Positions 1 through 8,477 of a stretch of DNA of 42,522 nucleotides are shown one piece after another. The notes below the pieces were generated by a model. That model did no database searches and was not told the origin of the DNA. It saw only the letters and a program-made list of their open reading frames with translations. Origin of the DNA: Phenylobacterium sp. (GTDB lineage Bacteria > Pseudomonadota > Alphaproteobacteria > Caulobacterales > Caulobacteraceae); contig JADBZH010000010.1 in NCBI GenBank assembly GCA_020402585.1, forward strand, positions 1 through 42,522, given 5' to 3'. Positions within the stretch are counted from its first letter, which is position 1. Every line of letters begins with the position of its first letter. The position numbers were made by a program, and so were the translations under genes.

Positions 1-667
1 CATCGAGGTTCCGGAAATCCTCAAGAGCGTCCGCCAATCTCTCGTGCTCCCAGTCCCACCAGGCGAGACGGAGCAGCCCGTCCTGTACAGGCTTTGGAAA
101 CCGCTCGCGGATCGGGTGTGATGGGACCCCAACGACGATGGTGAAGGGTTCCACATCCTTGGACACTACCGCCCCCGCGCCAATTACGGCGCCGGTTCCT
201 ACCGAGACGCCCGCCAGCACCGTGGCTCCGTGTCCAATCCAGACGTCGTGACCAATCACGACGTCATGGGCCCTTCTCCAGTCGAAGAAGGCTTCATCAT
301 CACTCTCCCCCAACCCATAGGATACGGCGCGATAGCTGAAATGATGCTGCGCCGCCCTCCAGGTTGGATGATTCCCGGGATTGATGCGCACGTCGCGTGC
401 GATGGAACAGAACTTACCGATGGTCGAATAGGCCGCGCTCGAGTCCGTCACGATATAGCTGTAGGCGGCCATGGACGTTTCTGAAAGGCTGGTGCGTCCG
501 CCCACCCGTGTCCAGGGGCCCAGTAGGCAGTCATGCACGCTGGCCTCGGGATCAATGTAGGGGCGACCTCCGGCGGGCTGGGACAAGGGGTCGCTCGCAC
601 CCCCGAACCTACTGACGTAGATCTCGCCCGGCGCGCGCTCATGGGCTTCCAGTCGCGTTGAGGTCAT
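1..667 (-). CDS. Phosphonate-associated hexapeptide-repeat acyltransferase (3' end at or beyond window edge)
   Basis: The reverse-strand frame is open from an ATG at 667 to the window edge (222 codons), so the protein is near full length for its family but its stop is not seen. Residues about 36-55 and 133-178 carry left-handed beta-helix hexapeptide repeats (for example VVIGHDVWIGHGATVLAG), as in xenobiotic/chloramphenicol-type acetyltransferases. Its start overlaps the stop of the PhnC gene (ATGA), so it is translationally coupled to the phosphonate transporter. A hexapeptide transferase family is known to accompany phosphonate and C-P lyase operons, but its substrate is not established. 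The C-terminal WWDW segment fits the family. The role in phosphonate use is inferred from context; the fold call is firm. Confidence 0.85.
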   Translation of the reverse strand, partial: MTSTRLEAHERAPGEIYVSRFGGASDPLSQPAGGRPYIDPEASVHDCLLGPWTRVGGRTSLSETSMAAYSYIVTDSSAAYSTIGKFCSIARDVRINPGNHPTWRAAQHHFSYRAVSYGLGESDDEAFFDWRRAHDVVIGHDVWIGHGATVLAGVSVGTGAVIGAGAVVSKDVEPFTIVVGVPSHPIRERFPKPVQDGLLRLAWWDWEHERLADALEDFRNLD

Positions 668-1446
668 GCGGCGGCTCCGACTTCGGCAAGGTGGACCGCG
701 GGATTGCGGTTCGCCCCGGCGGAGTAGATCCGGTCGACAATCTCCGCCGAGAGCTCCGAAGGGGAGCCATCAAATATGATCCTGCCCTTGGACATGGCGA
801 CGATGCGGGTGCAGTAGCGGCGGGCGAGGTCAAGGCTGTGAAGGCTGACGAGCACCGGAATGCCCCGGGCGCCGGCAGCGGCCTGTAGCGCCTTCATGAC
901 CACTTCGGCATTGCCGGGATCCAGGGAGGCGACGGGTTCGTCGGCCAGGATCATGTCCGGCTTCTGCATCATCGCCCGAGCGATCGCCACTCTCTGCTGC
1001 TGGCCGCCTGAAAGGGTGCCGGCCCGCTGGAAGGCGGTCTGGCCCATGTCGAGGGCGTCCAGCTCGCGAATGGCGTCGGCGCGGTCCGATGCGGGGAAGA
1101 ACTTCATCAGCGTCATCGCCAGGGGACGTTCCGCCACCACCCCGATCAGGACGTTGGTGATGACATCAAGCCTGGGAGAGAGGTTGAACTGCTGGAAGAT
1201 CATGGCGCACCGGCGCCGCCACTTCCGGAGGTCACGACGCTTCAGCCGGCTGACCCCCTCTCCATCCCAGAGCACTTCGCCGGAGGTGGGTTCGGCGAGG
1301 CGATTGATCAGTCGAAGCAGTGTCGATTTCCCGGAACCCGAGCGCCCGATGACTCCGACCATCTCACCCCTGGCCACGGTCAGGCTGACGCCATCGACGG
1401 CGATCGTCTCTCCGAAGCTTTTGGAGATGTTCCTGAGTTCGAGCAC
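664..1446 (-). CDS. phnC: Phosphonate ABC transporter ATP-binding protein
   Basis: This 260-residue ATPase energises import through the two PhnE-type permeases encoded upstream. Walker A (GRSGSGKST) lies at residues 34-42, the ABC signature LSGGQQQ at about 145-151 and Walker B MILADE at 165-170, followed by ASLDP and the switch histidine in SLHSLDLA. The motif order, length and MIFQQFNL stretch are typical of PhnC. The start is GTG at 1446, chosen because a GGAGG motif lies about seven bases upstream. It ends in a 4-base overlap with the hexapeptide transferase. A 113-bp gap (1447-1559) separates it from the upstream permease; the gap holds only a 10-bp AACCTAGGTT palindrome and imperfect inverted repeats. 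It is probably co-transcribed with the permeases and binding proteins. Confidence 0.95.
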   Translation of the reverse strand: MLELRNISKSFGETIAVDGVSLTVARGEMVGVIGRSGSGKSTLLRLINRLAEPTSGEVLWDGEGVSRLKRRDLRKWRRRCAMIFQQFNLSPRLDVITNVLIGVVAERPLAMTLMKFFPASDRADAIRELDALDMGQTAFQRAGTLSGGQQQRVAIARAMMQKPDMILADEPVASLDPGNAEVVMKALQAAAGARGIPVLVSLHSLDLARRYCTRIVAMSKGRIIFDGSPSELSAEIVDRIYSAGANRNPAVHLAEVGAAA

Positions 1447-1559
1447 CCTGCCGCCTCCAAGCGCCGATGTCTCTGGCGAACCTAGGTTTAGGTGATGACT
1501 GGCCCGTGACGTTCGCAGCGCTTCGCAACGGACGAGTGCTCGATTTGTCAGGAGCCTCG

Positions 1560-2357
1560 TCAGGCGAGTGCGGATCTAAGGCGTCGGGACAGACTGTCCA
1601 GGAGAGCCACCGCCACCATGTAGAGGAGGACGATGAAGGCGACTTCATCGAAGGCGAAGATCCGGATCCGCTCTTCCAGCTCAAACCCTATCCCGCCAGC
1701 GCCAACGATGCCCAGGACCGCTGCATTCCGGAAGTTGCTTTCGAGGTAGTACAGGCTTTGGCTTGCGAGAATTGGGGCGACCTGGGGCGCCAACGCAAAG
1801 CGGATCTCGTGCAGCCGGGAGCCCCCCGCCGCCCGTGTCCCTTCAACCGGCCCCCGGTCACAGTTCTCGATGGCTTCTGCGAAGAGCTTCGAAAGGCTAG
1901 GAATATCCGCGACAGCGAGGGCTATGACCCCTCCAAACGGCCCAAGCCCGAAGGCGGCGACGAAGATCAGGGCCCAGACCAGGACGGGCACGCCGCGGAA
2001 GAAATCCAGCATCCGACGGAACAGGAAGTGGAATGCGGGCTGACCCACCACTGTCCTGGCGCCGAGGAATCCGAGGGGCGCTGCGACCAGGACGGCGAGG
2101 GTCGTGCCCGCCAGCGCCATCGCCAGCGTTTCCAGGAGGGACTTCAAGATCCGAGGCAGGTCGCCGCCGTCGCTGGGCGGAAACATGGCGAGCAGGAAAA
2201 CACCGAGTTTTGTGAATCCGCCAGCGAGGGCGACCGGGGAGATACCCAGGTCGACCATCATCGCAATGAGGGCTGCAATGCCACCCAACGTCAGCAAGCC
2301 CCTGAGGGCGAGGCCGGGAAGGGGAGAGGGGAGAGGAGTCGCGTCCTGGTTCATCAT
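1560..2357 (-). CDS. phnE: Phosphonate ABC transporter permease, PhnE type (second copy)
   Basis: This 265-residue inner-membrane permease has about six hydrophobic segments. A conserved cytoplasmic loop runs through IPSLSKLFAEAIEN to the FALAPQVAP region at roughly residues 155-200, which matches the EAA-type coupling loop of PhnE proteins. The LGIVGAGGIGFELEERIR stretch near the C-terminus is also a PhnE hallmark and is shared with the neighbouring permease. The start overlaps the stop of the upstream permease (ATGA at 2354-2357). Two different permease subunits in one transporter are known for Phn-type systems, and here they probably form a heterodimer. The specific substrate cannot be read from the sequence. 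Assignment to the family is firm. Confidence 0.93.
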   Translation of the reverse strand: MMNQDATPLPSPLPGLALRGLLTLGGIAALIAMMVDLGISPVALAGGFTKLGVFLLAMFPPSDGGDLPRILKSLLETLAMALAGTTLAVLVAAPLGFLGARTVVGQPAFHFLFRRMLDFFRGVPVLVWALIFVAAFGLGPFGGVIALAVADIPSLSKLFAEAIENCDRGPVEGTRAAGGSRLHEIRFALAPQVAPILASQSLYYLESNFRNAAVLGIVGAGGIGFELEERIRIFAFDEVAFIVLLYMVAVALLDSLSRRLRSALA

Positions 2358-3247
2358 GACTTCTCCGCGCGGAGGAGGAGATTGTGTCGGATCGCCTCCG
2401 AGGTCATGTCGATGACGAAGATCACCAGCACCATCAAAAGGAGGATCGCGAGATAGGTGCTGAACTCTGTGTAGGTGATGGCCCTCTGAAGCTCGAGGCC
2501 TATGCCCCCGGCGCCGACGATCCCCAGCGCTCCCGCAGCCGCCACGTTGATCTCCAGCCTCAGCAGGATGTACGAGGCGTAGTTCGGCAGAACCTGAGGC
2601 AGGACGCCAAACCGGATCTTGGAGACGGGACCTGCGCCTGCAGCGTCAAGCATCTCCAGCTGCCTGGGATCGACCTCTTCGTTGATCTCAGCGAACAGTT
2701 TTCCCAGTCCACCCAGTGTGGCGATTGTCAGGGTGATGACCCCCGCCGTTGCCCCGGCGCCAAATGCCGCCACCAGGATCAGGGCCATGATGAGGTCAGG
2801 AACGGTGCGGATGGCTTCGAGAAGCCGACGGACCAGGAACCTCACCGGCGCCCAGGGCATCAGATTCCGGGCGCACAGAAACGACGCGAAGACCGCCGCG
2901 ACCGCCCCGAAGACCGTGGCGACCACTGCGATCTCGATGGTTTCCCAAAGTGCAGCTAGCCAACCGGGAAGATCATAGAACCATGAGGCGAGGGACCCAT
3001 CGACTTCCCGGCCTTCGAGGAGGGCCTCTGTCCTGAGGTGGGGCGCCATCCTGGCGAGGAACTCAAGGATGCGACCTATGGGGTTCGCGCCGATCTCAGG
3101 ATCGAAGAACTGGCTTTGGTGGAAGGAGAGCCCCAGGATGACGCTCGTGATCCCAACGCCAAGGAGGGCGTGGATCCACTGGCGGTGAAGCAGACGTCGA
3201 CGCTCAGCCTCAAAGGCCGACACCACGGCGTCGGGGGCGTCCGTCAA
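2354..3247 (-). CDS. phnE: Phosphonate ABC transporter permease, PhnE type (first copy)
   Basis: This 297-residue membrane protein has an early transmembrane helix (residues about 22-42), a periplasmic loop, and then the permease core. The coupling loop is visible as LGGLGKLFAEINEEVDPRQ, followed by FGVLPQVLPNYASY, and the LGIVGAGGIGLELQRAI signature follows, as in PhnE. It overlaps the binding-protein gene upstream (start ATG at 3247, upstream stop at 3244) and the second permease downstream, so both are tightly coupled. The extra N-terminal region distinguishes it from the second copy, so the pair is an old divergence rather than a recent duplication. It most likely pairs with the second permease and PhnC. 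Confidence 0.93.
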   Translation of the reverse strand: MTDAPDAVVSAFEAERRRLLHRQWIHALLGVGITSVILGLSFHQSQFFDPEIGANPIGRILEFLARMAPHLRTEALLEGREVDGSLASWFYDLPGWLAALWETIEIAVVATVFGAVAAVFASFLCARNLMPWAPVRFLVRRLLEAIRTVPDLIMALILVAAFGAGATAGVITLTIATLGGLGKLFAEINEEVDPRQLEMLDAAGAGPVSKIRFGVLPQVLPNYASYILLRLEINVAAAGALGIVGAGGIGLELQRAITYTEFSTYLAILLLMVLVIFVIDMTSEAIRHNLLLRAEKS

Positions 3248-4080
3248 CGGACGTTCCGGGCCGGCGAGAGGGCTTCGGCCTCAGCGGCGTCAAAGAAGGC
3301 CGCCCTGGGTTCGAAGCCCGACGCGACCCGGAAGGCTTCGGGAGATTCGAGATGCATGGCCAGGTAGATGCCGATCAGCCGGTAGCGCAGTTGAGGCGGC
3401 AGGCTGGTCGAAATGGCCCAGGCCTGTTCTGCCCGGGGGCGGCCTTTCCAGATGATCTTGAGGTCCCCGCACGGCCGGTCATCCGGCTTGATCCCCCGGC
3501 AGATACGCTGCCAAGCGTCACCGTTCAGCACGAGGAGGTCCGACTTGCCCGCCCTTAGCTGAGCGGCGGCGGCGTCCGCGTTTCCGGCCGTCCCTTCCTC
3601 CCGGAAGAAGCCGCTCCCGACTCCCTGATCGGCGAACGCCTTTCTTGGGGTCGTGAGGTCGTAGGGCGCGCGAGAGGCGAAGACCGCGCTTCCACCCTTG
3701 AAGTCGCCCAACCCGGTCCTGCGGTCTGTCGCCAGCGCAGCTACGACCACAGGTAGCCGCCCAGGATCGTCCTTCAGGTGGAGGGTAAGGATCGCCCGGA
3801 CCCTTCCGGAATGCCCGGCGTAGGACTCCGGTGTCAGCAAGGCCATATCCACCTGGCCGCCCGCCAGGGCCTTGGCGGCGTCCGCCCGCGAGGCGAATGG
3901 GCATTGCACCACCGTCTGACCCAGGCGGCGGGACAGGAGATCCGCAAGGGCCTTCTCGCGATCCGGGAATTCCCGGCAGGGCGACTGTGGGCCGACGCTG
4001 GCGATCCGGAAGGGCGCCGCCTGGACAGCAAGTGGTGAAAGTCCCAGGACCAGAAGGGCAAGCATCAGTCGAAGGATCAT
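3244..4080 (-). CDS. PhnD-like periplasmic binding protein (second, divergent copy)
   Basis: The 278-residue protein starts with a Sec signal peptide (hydrophobic residues about 4-18, cleavage near VQAAP), then a PhnD-type phosphate/phosphonate-binding fold. Recognisable parts are FRIASVGPQSPCREFPDREKA, the segment LAGGQVDMALLTPESYA and the LGDFKGG region, which correspond to the ligand-binding lobes of the family. It is shorter than the first PhnD in this operon and differs from it throughout, so it may bind a different ligand or act as an accessory receptor for the same transporter. Four-base overlaps tie it to the upstream phnD and downstream phnE. No lipobox is apparent. Confidence 0.85.
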   Translation of the reverse strand: MILRLMLALLVLGLSPLAVQAAPFRIASVGPQSPCREFPDREKALADLLSRRLGQTVVQCPFASRADAAKALAGGQVDMALLTPESYAGHSGRVRAILTLHLKDDPGRLPVVVAALATDRRTGLGDFKGGSAVFASRAPYDLTTPRKAFADQGVGSGFFREEGTAGNADAAAAQLRAGKSDLLVLNGDAWQRICRGIKPDDRPCGDLKIIWKGRPRAEQAWAISTSLPPQLRYRLIGIYLAMHLESPEAFRVASGFEPRAAFFDAAEAEALSPARNVR

Positions 4081-5027
4081 CGCGCGCCTGCCTCTGCGCC
4101 GCCCTTCCGGCGGAGCGCAATGTCCGCATTGCGGAGACGTATGACCTCCGCGTAGTGACGGCGGTCTATCGCTGTAAAGTTGGAACCCTCCGGCTGGCCG
4201 ATTTCCGACCAGATCTCCGGCTCGTCATAGGGAAGCGACGCCATGGCGCCGCGGACCAGGTCGATGTCGGCCTGGGAGCGGTCGGTCCGCACCACGATTG
4301 AGGTGTCCGGGATCGGGCCGATGACCCAGAGAGTCCGGAACGCCTTGAGGTCGACAAGGCCGCGCTTGGCCATGGTGTAGACGGCGCCTGTACTGAAGCC
4401 ATGGACCGGATCGCCGCCCGAAACCTGCACGAATGTGGCGTCGAACTGCCCATTGGCGAGAGCCATGATCGCTTGGGTGTGTCCCCCGGCGAAGGCGGTG
4501 TTTGAGAAGTAGGTATCAGGGTCAATCCCGGCATCGCGCATTTGGGCGCGGGGATAGAGGTACCCCGATGTCGAGTTGAAATCGACATAGCCGAGCCGTT
4601 TGCCCTTCAGGTCCGCGAGGGAGCGGAAGGGGCTGTCGTCTCTCACCATCAGCGCGGAGTAATAGCCCGTACCCCCGTCGGCTCGTCGGACCGTCAGGAT
4701 AGGCGCGATCTTCTGCCCGACCTGGGCGTCGGCGTTCGCATAGCTGGCCCCCGCCAGAGTGGCGATGTCGACCTGTCCCGAGGCCAGGGCCTGAATCACC
4801 CCGTTGTAGTCGGATGCTTCGTACAGCTTCACGGGGCGTCCGGTGGCCTTGCCAAGAAACTGTTGGTAAGCCTCCCGGCGTTTCACCAGCGCGGGATCGT
4901 CATTGGAGCCCTGCATGGAGATGCGTAGCGGCGGAGCGCTCGCTCCGCTTTCAGGCTTCGGGTTGCACCCTCCGACCGGAAGAAGAAGGGCGGCGGCCAG
5001 GAGGAGCGACGCAATCTTCGTCATCAT
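4077..5027 (-). CDS. phnD: Phosphonate ABC transporter substrate-binding lipoprotein
   Basis: A PhnD-type binding protein that captures phosphonates in the periplasm for the PhnC/PhnE transporter. The frame is open further upstream (to 5129). The start is placed at the MMTKIASLL pair (5027 or 5024) because this directly gives a lipoprotein signal: a hydrophobic run of about 13 residues ending in LPVGGC, then a polar linker. The mature part has RISMQGSNDD, GVIQALASGQVDIATLAG, GYYSALMVRDDSPFRSL and VDFNSTSGYLYP, the last being the ligand-binding segment of PhnD. It is the first gene of the five-gene transporter run, with 146 bp upstream that contains a candidate Pho box. The start codon is the least certain point because no strong ribosome-binding site is seen. 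Confidence 0.88.
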   Translation of the reverse strand: MMTKIASLLLAAALLLPVGGCNPKPESGASAPPLRISMQGSNDDPALVKRREAYQQFLGKATGRPVKLYEASDYNGVIQALASGQVDIATLAGASYANADAQVGQKIAPILTVRRADGGTGYYSALMVRDDSPFRSLADLKGKRLGYVDFNSTSGYLYPRAQMRDAGIDPDTYFSNTAFAGGHTQAIMALANGQFDATFVQVSGGDPVHGFSTGAVYTMAKRGLVDLKAFRTLWVIGPIPDTSIVVRTDRSQADIDLVRGAMASLPYDEPEIWSEIGQPEGSNFTAIDRRHYAEVIRLRNADIALRRKGGAEAGAR

Positions 5028-5086
5028 GAGGTCCATCCGAGCCCGGAGAATGGCTGCTATGCCGCGCGCGAGTCTGCCCGGACCGC

Positions 5087-5104
5087 GTGTCGCGTCCATG
5101 ACAG
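5087..5104 (-). promoter_or_regulatory. Candidate Pho box upstream of phnD
   Basis: On the minus strand the sequence CTGTCATGGACGCGACAC sits about 60 bases before the phnD start. The first half is a perfect CTGTCAT heptamer; the second half matches the Pho-box consensus at only about four of seven positions, with the expected 11-bp periodicity. PhoB control would make sense for a phosphonate transporter, but a single weak box is not proof. Confidence 0.3.
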
Positions 5105-5129
5105 CCATCCCCCGTACGACCCGACCCAT

Positions 5130-5145
5130 CCCGGAGTTGTCCGGG
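5130..5145 (-). other. Intergenic hairpin between TBDR and phnD
   Basis: CCCGG and CCGGG can pair around a six-base loop, with an alternative outer pairing of CGACCC (5122-5127) and GGGTCG (5143-5148). There is no T tract, so it is more likely an attenuating or RNA-processing hairpin than a classical terminator. It lies 29 bases after the TBDR stop. Confidence 0.3.
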
Positions 5146-5173
5146 TCGATCGAGGCTTTGCCCGCACGCCTTT

Positions 5174-7552
5174 CTAGTAGCGAACCCTGGCTTCGAACCC
5201 GAAGGTGCGGGGTTCATTGAATGCGCCCGTGACGCCGTTGGTGGCCGAGATGTTCCGAGCATAGAGATACTCTGCATCAAGGAGGTTCCTCGACCAGATG
5301 GACACGGTCACGTTGACTGAGGAGGACAGCTCAATGTCGGCGAGGGAAATCCGTCCATTGAAAACCATGCCGTCCTGGCTCTTGATCGCCGCGAGGACGG
5401 GACTGGGATCCCGGTCTGTCGCGTAGGAACCGGAGTCCCAGGTGCCGTCAAGGTGAACCCGGAGCGTGAAGTCCTGGAAGGGCCTTGCATAATCCACGGA
5501 TCCCGTGAACGCGTGCTCAGGCGTGAACTGCTGGTAGATCCGGGTCGGTACGGTGGCCAGCACCATGCCAACCCCTGTTACGAATGTCGGGAAGGGGTTG
5601 AGGGTCGCCGGAATGCTGACATCGGAGTAGGCGTAGCTGGCCGAGAGGGTCAGTCCCTCCAGCGGGACGGCGAAGACATCCGCCTCGAACCCGCGGACTT
5701 CACCGTCTCCCGGCGCATTGATTGTATCGGTCGTTGTCCGCGTGGTCGATGAACCCGTGATGAGATTGCCGTTGGCGTCGTAGGAATAATAGGGCGCCGT
5801 GAAGTCGACCTGGAAGTCCTTATAGGTTCCCCAGTAGGCGGCAATATTGATGCGCAGGCGGCGATCGAGAAACTCAGACTTCAGTCCGACCTCGTACATC
5901 TCGATCTCTTCAGGATCGAAGGCTTGGTAGGACAAAGAACGAGAGTTGGCGCCGCCTGATTTGTAACCCGTGCTCCACTTGCCATATATCATTACATCCG
6001 GTGAGGCGTCGAAAGAGATGTTGATCATCGGATCGATGCGCGACCAGCTCTCCTCGAAGCCGAGTACGCGCGACTTGCCGAAGGCGTCGACCGGAAGAGC
6101 ATTGTTCACAACTGTGAGCACGCCTTCCTTGGCGTCCTGGGTCCACCTGAGGCCTGCCGTGACGTGCAGCCTGTCGTCGAGCCAGGCGGGGGTGTAGGTG
6201 GCCTGCCCATAGACCCCGTAGCTGTCTGTCGTCGCCCGGCTGGCGCGATCCACTCCCGCCGTAGGAAAGAGAATTGGCAGGTCGATGGCGATGGGTTTGA
6301 TGTTGGGTCCTGCAGGGGTCAAGGAAACGGCCGTGCCGTCGACGTTGAACTGCATGGAATTGTAGGTCTGCGCCATGTCGCCGACCTCCTCGTGATAGGC
6401 GAGGGCGCCGACCACGTACTGCAGCCTGTCGGTCTCGCCGATAGCCTGGATTTCCTGGCTATACTGTTCCTGATCGAATAGAGCCAGGCTATAACGGGCG
6501 AATGGCCCGTTCGGGGTGAATACACTGCCCGATATGCTGTTTGAAAACTGGTCCTGATAAAGCTCTCTGTAAGATGAAATGGATTTGAGGGTCAGCTCAG
6601 GAAGCATGTCCCAGGTCAGGGTCAGGGCGTGTCCCGACTGGGTTCCTATGCTGGGCTGAAGCGGAATGCCGACCGGAGACGTCTTGACCCGGCTCGGGAG
6701 AGTCGGGGTGATCGGGGCCAGCCGGTTGCTGCCTTTTGAAACATTGTAGGAGAACAGGTTGGACGATGCATCGCGGCTGGCGTCATAGGCATAAAGGGCC
6801 GTGAACGCGTCCGAGGGGCGCCACTCGACTTGGCCCCGAAGGCCACGACGCTCGTTCTCGCCGAAGGCAGAGGCTCCCGCCAGGGGGTTGTCCACAATCC
6901 CGTCGCGGCCGGCGAGTGCGCCGTCCAGCTTGAGCCGGATATCATTGTACTCCGGAAAGTCGAGGTGGACCTCGGTTCGATAGCTGCCGAAGTTACCAAG
7001 ACCCGCGATCACTTCCAGGCGCCCGACGCCAGACGGCTTGCGGGTGATGATGTTCAGCGCGCCACCCTCAGTGTTGCGACCAAACAGGGTGCCCTGGGGT
7101 CCCTTCAGGACCTCGAAGCCCTGAACATCCATGAGGCCCGCGTTCAGGCCCTGGGGGCGGCCGAGGTAAACGCCGTCAACATAGACACCCACCCCTGGGT
7201 CTCGCGCCGGCTGATTGGTATCGATCATGACCCCAACCCCGCGGATGTTCAGGATCAGGCTGAAGGGTCGCGAAGCGAAGGGCGTCACCCGCAGGCCAGG
7301 TACGCCCCCGGTGACAAGATCTGCGAGGGATTGAATCCTGCGGGTCTCCAACTGCTCGCCGCTCATCGCGGTGATGGCGATCGGCGTCTTCTGGAGATTG
7401 GTCTCCCGCTTCTCTGCCGTCACGACCACTTCCGAGAGCGCCGTCGCGCTCTCGTCGGAGGTCTCAGCCGCCTGCGAAGGCGTCCAGATGGCCATGGCTG
7501 CAAAGGCAACGCTGCAAAGACTGAACTGACGAAGCGAAGGTAGCGAATGCAT
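5174..7552 (-). CDS. TonB-dependent outer-membrane receptor in phosphonate locus (copy 1)
   Basis: A 792-residue TonB-dependent receptor with a Sec signal peptide (cleavage near SQAAE), a TonB-box-like segment SEVVVTAEKRE, a plug domain with the GPQGTLFGRNTEGGALNIITRKP signature (about residues 130-155), and a 22-strand barrel ending in FGFEARVRY with a C-terminal aromatic residue. A GGGGG run about nine bases before the ATG supports the start. It lies between phnX and phnD in the same orientation, 145 bp after phnX, and is a paralog of the receptor at 9802-12186: the C-termini share VSIWSRNL and FNEPRTFGxE. Its place suggests capture of the phosphonate or of a larger conjugate carrying it, but the ligand is inferred from context only. 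Confidence 0.92.
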   Translation of the reverse strand: MHSLPSLRQFSLCSVAFAAMAIWTPSQAAETSDESATALSEVVVTAEKRETNLQKTPIAITAMSGEQLETRRIQSLADLVTGGVPGLRVTPFASRPFSLILNIRGVGVMIDTNQPARDPGVGVYVDGVYLGRPQGLNAGLMDVQGFEVLKGPQGTLFGRNTEGGALNIITRKPSGVGRLEVIAGLGNFGSYRTEVHLDFPEYNDIRLKLDGALAGRDGIVDNPLAGASAFGENERRGLRGQVEWRPSDAFTALYAYDASRDASSNLFSYNVSKGSNRLAPITPTLPSRVKTSPVGIPLQPSIGTQSGHALTLTWDMLPELTLKSISSYRELYQDQFSNSISGSVFTPNGPFARYSLALFDQEQYSQEIQAIGETDRLQYVVGALAYHEEVGDMAQTYNSMQFNVDGTAVSLTPAGPNIKPIAIDLPILFPTAGVDRASRATTDSYGVYGQATYTPAWLDDRLHVTAGLRWTQDAKEGVLTVVNNALPVDAFGKSRVLGFEESWSRIDPMINISFDASPDVMIYGKWSTGYKSGGANSRSLSYQAFDPEEIEMYEVGLKSEFLDRRLRINIAAYWGTYKDFQVDFTAPYYSYDANGNLITGSSTTRTTTDTINAPGDGEVRGFEADVFAVPLEGLTLSASYAYSDVSIPATLNPFPTFVTGVGMVLATVPTRIYQQFTPEHAFTGSVDYARPFQDFTLRVHLDGTWDSGSYATDRDPSPVLAAIKSQDGMVFNGRISLADIELSSSVNVTVSIWSRNLLDAEYLYARNISATNGVTGAFNEPRTFGFEARVRY

Positions 7553-7697
7553 GGTTCAACCCCCAATAAGGACGGGTCAAACTACGAACGCTCGGAGTCG
7601 GTTCGGATTCCTTTCGGAGAACCCTTGGTGATCTGACTGAAACTTGTCTAGGCGGACCGGGGTCGGCATGGCTGTAGGCCTGAGCGGTCCACTGGGC

Positions 7698-8477
7698 TCA
7701 GATCAGCCCCCGGCTCGAGAGGAAGGGCGCAAGATCCGCAACACTGTCGACCACGAAATGCGCGCCCTCCGCCAGTAACTCGCTCCGGGCCTGGCTCAAC
7801 CTGAGCGCTCGCACATCCGCTGGCAGGGCCTGAAGGGCATCGGCATCCAGACCCATGGCGTTCCCGGTGGCCGCGACTCCGATTGTTAGGCATCCCGCAT
7901 TCAGGCCCTCATGGATTCCGACGGGCGCGTCGTCCACCTTGACGACGGCGGCGGTTGGCCAGCAGTCGAGGCGTTCCAGGGCTCGCCAGATCATGTAGGG
8001 CGCTGGTCGACCCGACGACGCCTCTCCAGCACAAACGATCGCGTCGGGCGCATAGCCCTGTTCGGCAGCCCTCGACTGGATGGGGTCCATCATCGCGCGT
8101 GTGTATCCGGTCGTTGACCCAATGCGGACGCCTTCCCGCCGGAGCGCTTCGACGCAGGCCGCCGCGCCGGGGATCAGGGTCGCCCTGTCCGACCCGGCCT
8201 CCGCCATCAATGGCGAGAGGGCCTGGAAGATCCTGTCGATGTCGGTGTCTCCCGGCGCCTTGCCGTGTCGTCGCGACCAGGTCTCAAGTCCAGGTTCCGA
8301 CCGGAGAATCGCCGCGACATGATCCCGCTTGGAGAGGCCCATGCCGGCTCTGATCTCAGCGTCGGAGAGCGTGAGGCCCTCGTCCGCAAAGGCCCTCCGC
8401 ATGGCGATGACAGGGGCTATGGAGCCATAGTCCACCATGGTTCCAGCCCAGTCGAATATGACGGCGGATATCCTCAT
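7698..8477 (-). CDS. phnX: Phosphonoacetaldehyde hydrolase (phosphonatase)
   Basis: A HAD-superfamily enzyme that hydrolyses phosphonoacetaldehyde to acetaldehyde and phosphate in the cytoplasm. Motif I is FDWAGT with nucleophile Asp9. The Schiff-base lysine of phosphonatases is Lys50 in GMGLSKRDH, 41 residues after the nucleophile, the same spacing as Asp12/Lys53 in the Bacillus cereus enzyme. GSTTGYTRAMM supplies motif II and VKVDDAPVGIHEG the C-terminal acidic motif. Its 259 residues are close to the family length. The ATG overlaps the stop of the upstream FAD oxidoreductase by four bases, which ties the two consecutive reactions together. No aminoethylphosphonate transaminase (phnW) is seen nearby; the FAD enzyme probably replaces it. 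Confidence 0.96.
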   Translation of the reverse strand: MRISAVIFDWAGTMVDYGSIAPVIAMRRAFADEGLTLSDAEIRAGMGLSKRDHVAAILRSEPGLETWSRRHGKAPGDTDIDRIFQALSPLMAEAGSDRATLIPGAAACVEALRREGVRIGSTTGYTRAMMDPIQSRAAEQGYAPDAIVCAGEASSGRPAPYMIWRALERLDCWPTAAVVKVDDAPVGIHEGLNAGCLTIGVAATGNAMGLDADALQALPADVRALRLSQARSELLAEGAHFVVDSVADLAPFLSSRGLI

